The notes under the pieces: generated by a model
Seen by the model: only the letters and a program-made list of their open reading frames with translations
Told to the model about the DNA's origin: nothing
The model's database searches: none
NCBI GenBank assembly: GCA_008692225.1
Contig: VICG01000001.1
Span: forward strand, 3,325,501-3,389,500
Length of the DNA stretch: 64,000 bases
Direction of reading: 5' to 3'
DNA from: Monilinia fructicola
Taxonomy: Eukaryota; Ascomycota; Leotiomycetes; Helotiales; Sclerotiniaceae
In this document: in pieces, positions 59,090 to 64,000 of the stretch
Numbering within the stretch: the stretch's first letter is position 1
How the letters are laid out: every line of letters starts with the position of its first letter
Position numbers and translations under genes: made by a program

Positions 59090-59290
59090 TATGTATATGT
59101 GTGTGTGTATATATATATATGTGTGTGTATATGTGTATATGTGTATATATATATATATATTCATATGGATATATGTATATGTGTATATATATATATATAT
59201 ATTCATATGGATATATGTATATGTGTATATATATATATATATATTCATATGGATATATGTATATGTATATATATGTATGTATGTATATGT
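59090..59290. repeat. TA/TG-rich tandem array with 42-bp period
   Basis: TCATATGGATATATGTATAT starts at 59161, recurs at 59203 and again at 59245, so the higher-order unit is 42 bp in three copies, each followed by a (TA)n run. Because 42 is divisible by three, spurious Tyr/Ile-rich open frames cross it on both strands. Confidence 0.92.
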
Positions 59291-59484
59291 CTATTCGAGT
59301 ATCTACATGTTTCTTTGTTCATTTTTCTTACACATTTGAACTCTTTTGCGTTGTCATAAACAAGTACATATAGAGTAGATACCTAGGTACATATTCATGG
59401 GTTTTCATCTTCACATTCACCTTCACCATCACATTCATCTTCGTCTTCATCTTCATCATTTGCGTTGATTCCGTTGAATTAACA

Positions 59485-59532
59485 TCCATCCCATCCATCC
59501 CATCCATCCCATCCATCCCATTCATCCCATTC
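59485..59532. repeat. (CATCC)n-type minisatellite
   Basis: Ten-base CATCCATCCC units repeated about four times, preceded by TTCATCTTCA-type triplet repeats from about 59400. Confidence 0.85.
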
Positions 59533-61903
59533 ACTATTAACCGAAAATGATCAAGAATTGTGCTCCTACACTCTACTCTACACTCTACACTTTGGTCTTG
59601 GAGAGCACAGCCAGGCTTTTTCCAAGGCTGTCCTAACCTTTCCCTTACCGCCCCTTGTAAATATTCTAAGCTACGTGACGTAGATGGCGATTAGTTTGAT
59701 TTCTTCTCACCGGGTCATCTTGTTTGCTTCTGTACGGAGTACAGGGTACAGTATGGATGCTTGAGTACCGAGTACCGACAGTTATCGATACGGAAAATAA
59801 GATTGGAGATGATATCGAGGAGATTAATAAGAAAGCAAGCCATGGATGCTGTTATGGTTTGGGGAAAAAAAAGGTATTGGAACCTCGATCCTTTGGGGAA
59901 TTATTTGACGCCCAATATTCTTAGCGATCTTGTCTTCAAGACTTCAATTCCTCGAATCTCGGATCTGTCAAAATTACAAACGAAGCGCTAATTAGGGTAC
60001 CTATGCCTTTATGGAAGCGCTTCAATCCGGCCCGTCCCATCTTATTACTACTCTGTAGATTAATGGTCACCAAATTAAAGGATGCTAACTTGAAGCTCTT
60101 TTCAATATGATTACAATACACGGGGACCTATCATTTCCATACAATTCACATACCTGGAGACTGCGCCATTACCTACATGAATAGAAACTACAGCATCAAC
60201 AATTGGAGAATTCAATCATCATATCACAAATCACATACAGAACTAGAACCAGAACCAGAACCAGAACCGTGTCCATGTACCAAGGGTAAAAACTCACAAG
60301 CGAAAGAGTAGGCCATCTTTCCCGAGCGTTCCAAAGATTCAAAGGTTTTCCTCCATGCGTTTGGCTTGACCAACTTCTCTTCTATCGATGTCTCTCTCAC
60401 ACGGGCCAAAATCTTTGGCCCAATTTTGTTCGGCAGTCAGCAACGATTGATTACATGCAACAACCAGCTACGTGAGAGAGAGAGAGAGAGATGGAATAGT
60501 TTGCCGCTGGATACAAGATACAATCTTTCACCGGCTCCCCTAGGAACCTCGCTCGTTAACTTGCGCGATAGAATGGCCCGAGTCACTGGCACATCTTTGC
60601 GGAATACAAGTAGCAAAGCAATCATGTCTTTGTACCTCGGAACGTTTTGAATTTTGGGCCAACGCATCACAACGCATCACAGCGTATCACAACGTCTCAC
60701 ACCGTATCTCTGTCCGGAGAATCCTCAACCTTTTGACGACAAAGTCGAAAGGCCATGAGCCTCTCGGACACTGGGAAAAGAGAGCATTATCGTGACTGAC
60801 CAAATTGGTCTGCACATTCGAACGCGTCGGAGTTTTCAAATGAATCTCAATATTTGAATTTTGAAGGCTTCTAATTGTTGCATTTGACTGAACCTTCCAA
60901 GTTCCACCCAACGCAAGCAAGCTCGATCCTAATGTTTGACCCGAGGATTCTCCGTCCGAGGGTGGGGTAAAACGGTGGGTAAGCCGCAATCGATCTGTAG
61001 ATTCTGTACCGTACTGTACTGTAATCCGTATGAATTTCTTGCATCTGAAAGTGTTTTTGTTGATCTCCTCTTTTTTTTCTTCCTTTTCCTTGCGGGACCG
61101 AAGGTCTTGACATATTGAACGCACAAGATGTTTTCCTTATTCGAGATGAGATATGAGAAAAGACACCTTTGACTCGGGAGTTTGCCGCAGCTTCCTATCT
61201 ATACTCGAGTACGTACACTACTAAGCCTAGTTTGCAGCCCCCAACAATAACAACATCTTTCCTGCATCGCTTCAAGTTCCTCATAAAGTTTGAGCAAGAT
61301 CCACGCCACGAATTTGACTGGTCTCTCTCAAGTTTTCAGTGTACACCCCCTCGACTGATGCAGGTGCTCCGCGTGTATCTGGCAAGTTTTTCCGCTCTCC
61401 AATCCCCAAAATGGCAATTCTGCACCCAAGGGGAACGAACAAACGTGATCTCGCCATTCCCCACCGGCTTAAGTTGACAGTGGGAGATGCGGGCGTGAAC
61501 TACTGTACAGTAGAACTTCCCCGCACCCAGAACGTATCGTGGGAAAGCTTAACTTGCAATCGGCAGCGGAAGAAGATGTTCCGTCTGCAATCCGGAGTAC
61601 AGTGCAGTGCAGTGCGGTGCGGTGCGGTGCATGCGGTTTATGCTCTGGAAATGGTTAGATGCAAAATCTTACTGTGAGAAGGGAGTGCACTTGGGGGACA
61701 TGATGCTTTGGAGTTGTTTATATCTATCCATTGACTCCCGTGGATAGGGACCTGTGTAGAATGTATTGCCGTTACTAGCCAGAGATTAACAGCGAGATAC
61801 ATGATCATTTGAACTCTTTCATATCTGTTGATTGTTTCTCCCTTGGCATCACCTACCAAAACTCCCCAATTTGAGTTTTAGCATACTCCTCTTGTTGGTA
61901 TCC

Positions 61904-63110
61904 ATGGGCATGGCTTCATTTCGCCTTACTATTGTGCTTGCCATCATATCTTTTATCTCTTCCGTTCAGGGAGTGCCGTTGGTACAGGATACTCAGAAGC
62001 ACTGTCCAGCGACCTTGAATTGGCCAGGTTGGGGGAAAGTCGAATATGCATTCATCTTGTGAGCGAGTCCTTGAATCCCCCGCCCCCCTGGCCCGCCCCC
62101 AAAAATAACACCAACTGAATACATTAGCGGGGATTCGTACACACAAACCGGATTTGAGACGAACGGCACTCAGCCAACACCCACCAATCCACTAGGAAAC
62201 CCCCCATATCCAGGTCAAATCACCCCAAGTTTGATCTACACTAGCCCTAACCCGTACTAGGATCTCCTGCTACCAACGGTCAGAATTGGGTAGACTATCT
62301 TACTGTCGAATATAACAAGTCTACACTCTTCACCTATAACTTGGCGTATGGCGGAGCAACCGTCAACTCTGATCTCGTTGCCCCCTACAAACCAGAAGTT
62401 TCATCCATTGCCGAGCAAATCGAAAACCAATTCTTTCCCACCTACGCAGGGAAGCCAGAAATAGCTCCTTGGTCTTCTGGAAACACGCTTTTTGCGATAT
62501 TTGACGGGATCAATGATGTTGGTAATTCGTACCCCCTTGGAGTGCCGGCAACGACAAATCTCAACGAACGGATTATGGCAGTTTACCACGGTTTGGTGGA
62601 TGAACTCTACTATATCGGTGCTCGAAACTTTGCGTTTTTGAATGTCCCACCGGTTGATAGAAGTCCGTTATCCATTGCTAGTGGTGCTGCAGCACAAGCT
62701 CAGGAGAGGCTTGATATCGCAGACTGGAATCGTCGTCTCGCAGCCCTTGCTCAGAGTCTAAAGAATACTTTCCCAGAGGTCAACGTATTCGCAGTTGATA
62801 CCCATGCCCTCTTCACCCAAGTTTTGGATAACCCCAAGAGTTTTCCCCAAACTGCTGTGTATCGGAATACGACCGCTTATTGCGTCGCCTATGAGAAGTA
62901 AGTTTCAACCTACTCGACTGTCCGTGGCGTTTTATCCTACCTACTAACTAAAGTAGCGGTACACCGACACCGGATTATCTCGATCCTTCTTGTTACATCC
63001 CCGCCAATGAATACTTTTGGTTAAACTCGTTGCATCCAACCTATCCAATTCACGACGTTCTTGCTCAGCGGGTTGCGAAGGTGTTGGAGTCGGGTCCGAA
63101 CGTTTGCTAG
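61904..63110 (+). CDS. secreted CE16 GDSL/SGNH acetylesterase
   Basis: Carbohydrate-esterase family 16-type SGNH hydrolase; family members remove acetyl groups from hemicellulose-derived sugars outside the cell. Exons 61904-62058, 62128-62213, 62261-62897 and 62957-63110 give 343 residues with no frameshift. A signal peptide is clear ([17 protein letters not shown]). Block [12 protein letters not shown] with the nucleophile Ser, is created by the first splice. Then [18 protein letters not shown] (Gly of block II), [12 protein letters not shown] (Asn of block III), the block-V-like [16 protein letters not shown] with the catalytic His, and a Cys-containing C-terminus. N-glycosylation sequons are visible (NGT, NKS, NTT). 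It stands alone beside a repeat desert; no other wall-degrading gene is nearby. Confidence 0.92.
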
Positions 63111-64000
63111 GGAGTTGATTACACATTCCATAGTTCTATTCCAGCTTTCATGTGGGACTTTGAGTATATTAGGATACTGCAATATGCGCTGCGCTTCTAT
63201 GTCATAATTTTTTAGATGCTTCCTCTACCAGGGAACGCCATAAAGAATCAAATAACTTAAACTATCTTTCAAATGTCGAGCTCGCTGCTATAAATGCCTC
63301 TTCAACTTCCCTTAAGAATGATGTCGAGAAATACAACCCTTGGCAAATTCTATATCCTCTCATCTCAAGTCCTGTCCTTCACGGGCCATGGTGTCGGGCA
63401 TACATACACCTTGGAAGGTCATGATACCCGAGGTCTTGTACTGAGAACTTCCCCATGCTTCTTCGATTGGATATACAGTTCTTCCGATCATCGTACATTG
63501 ATTGATTCACTCGGCAACTATCTTGAAGTAATAAGCAGAGAAACTTCCATATCAACTTATTACTCGTTCTCGCTCACCCAGCACCGGAAATTCATCCCCA
63601 ATTCGTGCAGCTTACGATGAGGGTGTTATCAATCACGTGTCACGGGATTCCATGACCCGATTAGGCTTAGGATGTCTTATCTCACGCTTATCGTGCCGTA
63701 CCCCTCTATCCACTTGTTCCCAGCTTTCACAATTTGCACTAACGGTTATCAAAGCCATCGTCGGCCATGGCATCGGCATGGGACGGGCTAAGGGTCCATC
63801 CACCCATATCCATTTTGTATCCATCCATGAGATAATCTCAAACAGCGTCGTTGGAAATGTAATGAGAATACCCGTTGCCAAAACCTAACAGGAGTTGAGC
63901 TGTCGTGTCTTGACCCGATTGATACACCCAGTCCCGCTCACGCACAGGTACCTTACATTCAGTGGAGATAGTCATCGAAGATATATATTTGAGGCTGGAA
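63111..64000. other. terminal intergenic region
   Basis: About 890 bp after the CE16 stop. Open frames of 80-108 codons have no motif. The last bases may be the flank of a gene outside the window. Confidence 0.4.

Noticed and set aside
59038..59373. Tyr/Ile/Met-rich open frames on both strands
   Set aside because: Direct translations of the TA/TG array, whose 42-bp period keeps all frames open.

Overview
The window is nuclear DNA of a filamentous ascomycete (Pezizomycotina). Genes carry several short introns of about 46-170 nt with GT-AG ends and CTAAC-like branch points. Gene density is roughly one per 3 kb, intergenic DNA is AT-rich and full of microsatellites, and the gene content is typical of such fungi (STE3-type pheromone receptor, DUF8035-like protein, UVE1, CE16 esterase, Dal5-family transporter). 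A leotiomycete relative is my guess, not something the sequence proves.

Layout. 0.5-2.6 kb: protein with a YDR124W-like (DUF2841) helical domain, + strand. 5.6-7.9 kb: cytochrome P450, +. 9.5-11.2 kb: membrane protein of unknown function, +. 11.7-12.8 kb: alpha/beta hydrolase, +. 15.6-17.7 kb: STE3-type receptor, +. 21-23 kb: succinyl-CoA:3-ketoacid CoA-transferase, -. 23.8 kb: tRNA-Trp, -. 24.3-26.6 kb: mitochondrial-type D-lactate dehydrogenase, -. 27.3-28.4 kb: BMT5-like rRNA methyltransferase, +. 28.6-29.9 kb: SUMO E1 subunit AOS1, -. 31.1-33.0 kb: conserved orphan, +. 33.7-35.1 kb: rhodopsin-like integral membrane protein, -. 36.8-38.5 kb: Dal5-type MFS carrier, +. 39.2-41.0 kb: salicylate-hydroxylase-like FAD monooxygenase, +. 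42.7-43.2 kb: intron-containing tRNA-Leu and tRNA-Lys, -. 44.4-46.7 kb: UV-damage endonuclease UVE1, -. 47.5-49.6 kb: sugar transporter, -. 51.0-52.1 kb: hotdog thioesterase, -. 52.3-53.8 kb: TFIIH subunit Tfb2, +. 55.0-57.1 kb: DUF8035-like Arg/Pro-rich protein, -. 57.1-61.9 kb: repeat-rich gene desert. 61.9-63.1 kb: CE16 GDSL acetylesterase, +.

Most genes are unrelated housekeeping or single-function loci. The only plausible functional pairing is the Dal5-like anion carrier beside the aromatic-ring monooxygenase, a possible aromatic-acid uptake and hydroxylation module. I see no obvious biosynthetic cluster, mobile element, CRISPR array or previously undescribed system.

The dominant oddity is technical or evolutionary. 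At least a dozen genes, several of them essential in yeasts, show single-base frameshifts, most of them in short homopolymer runs, with the family sequence continuing in the next frame. This looks like uncorrected indels in the assembly. Exons below are given as splice-resolved coordinates, with the shift positions stated, so the reading can be reproduced.
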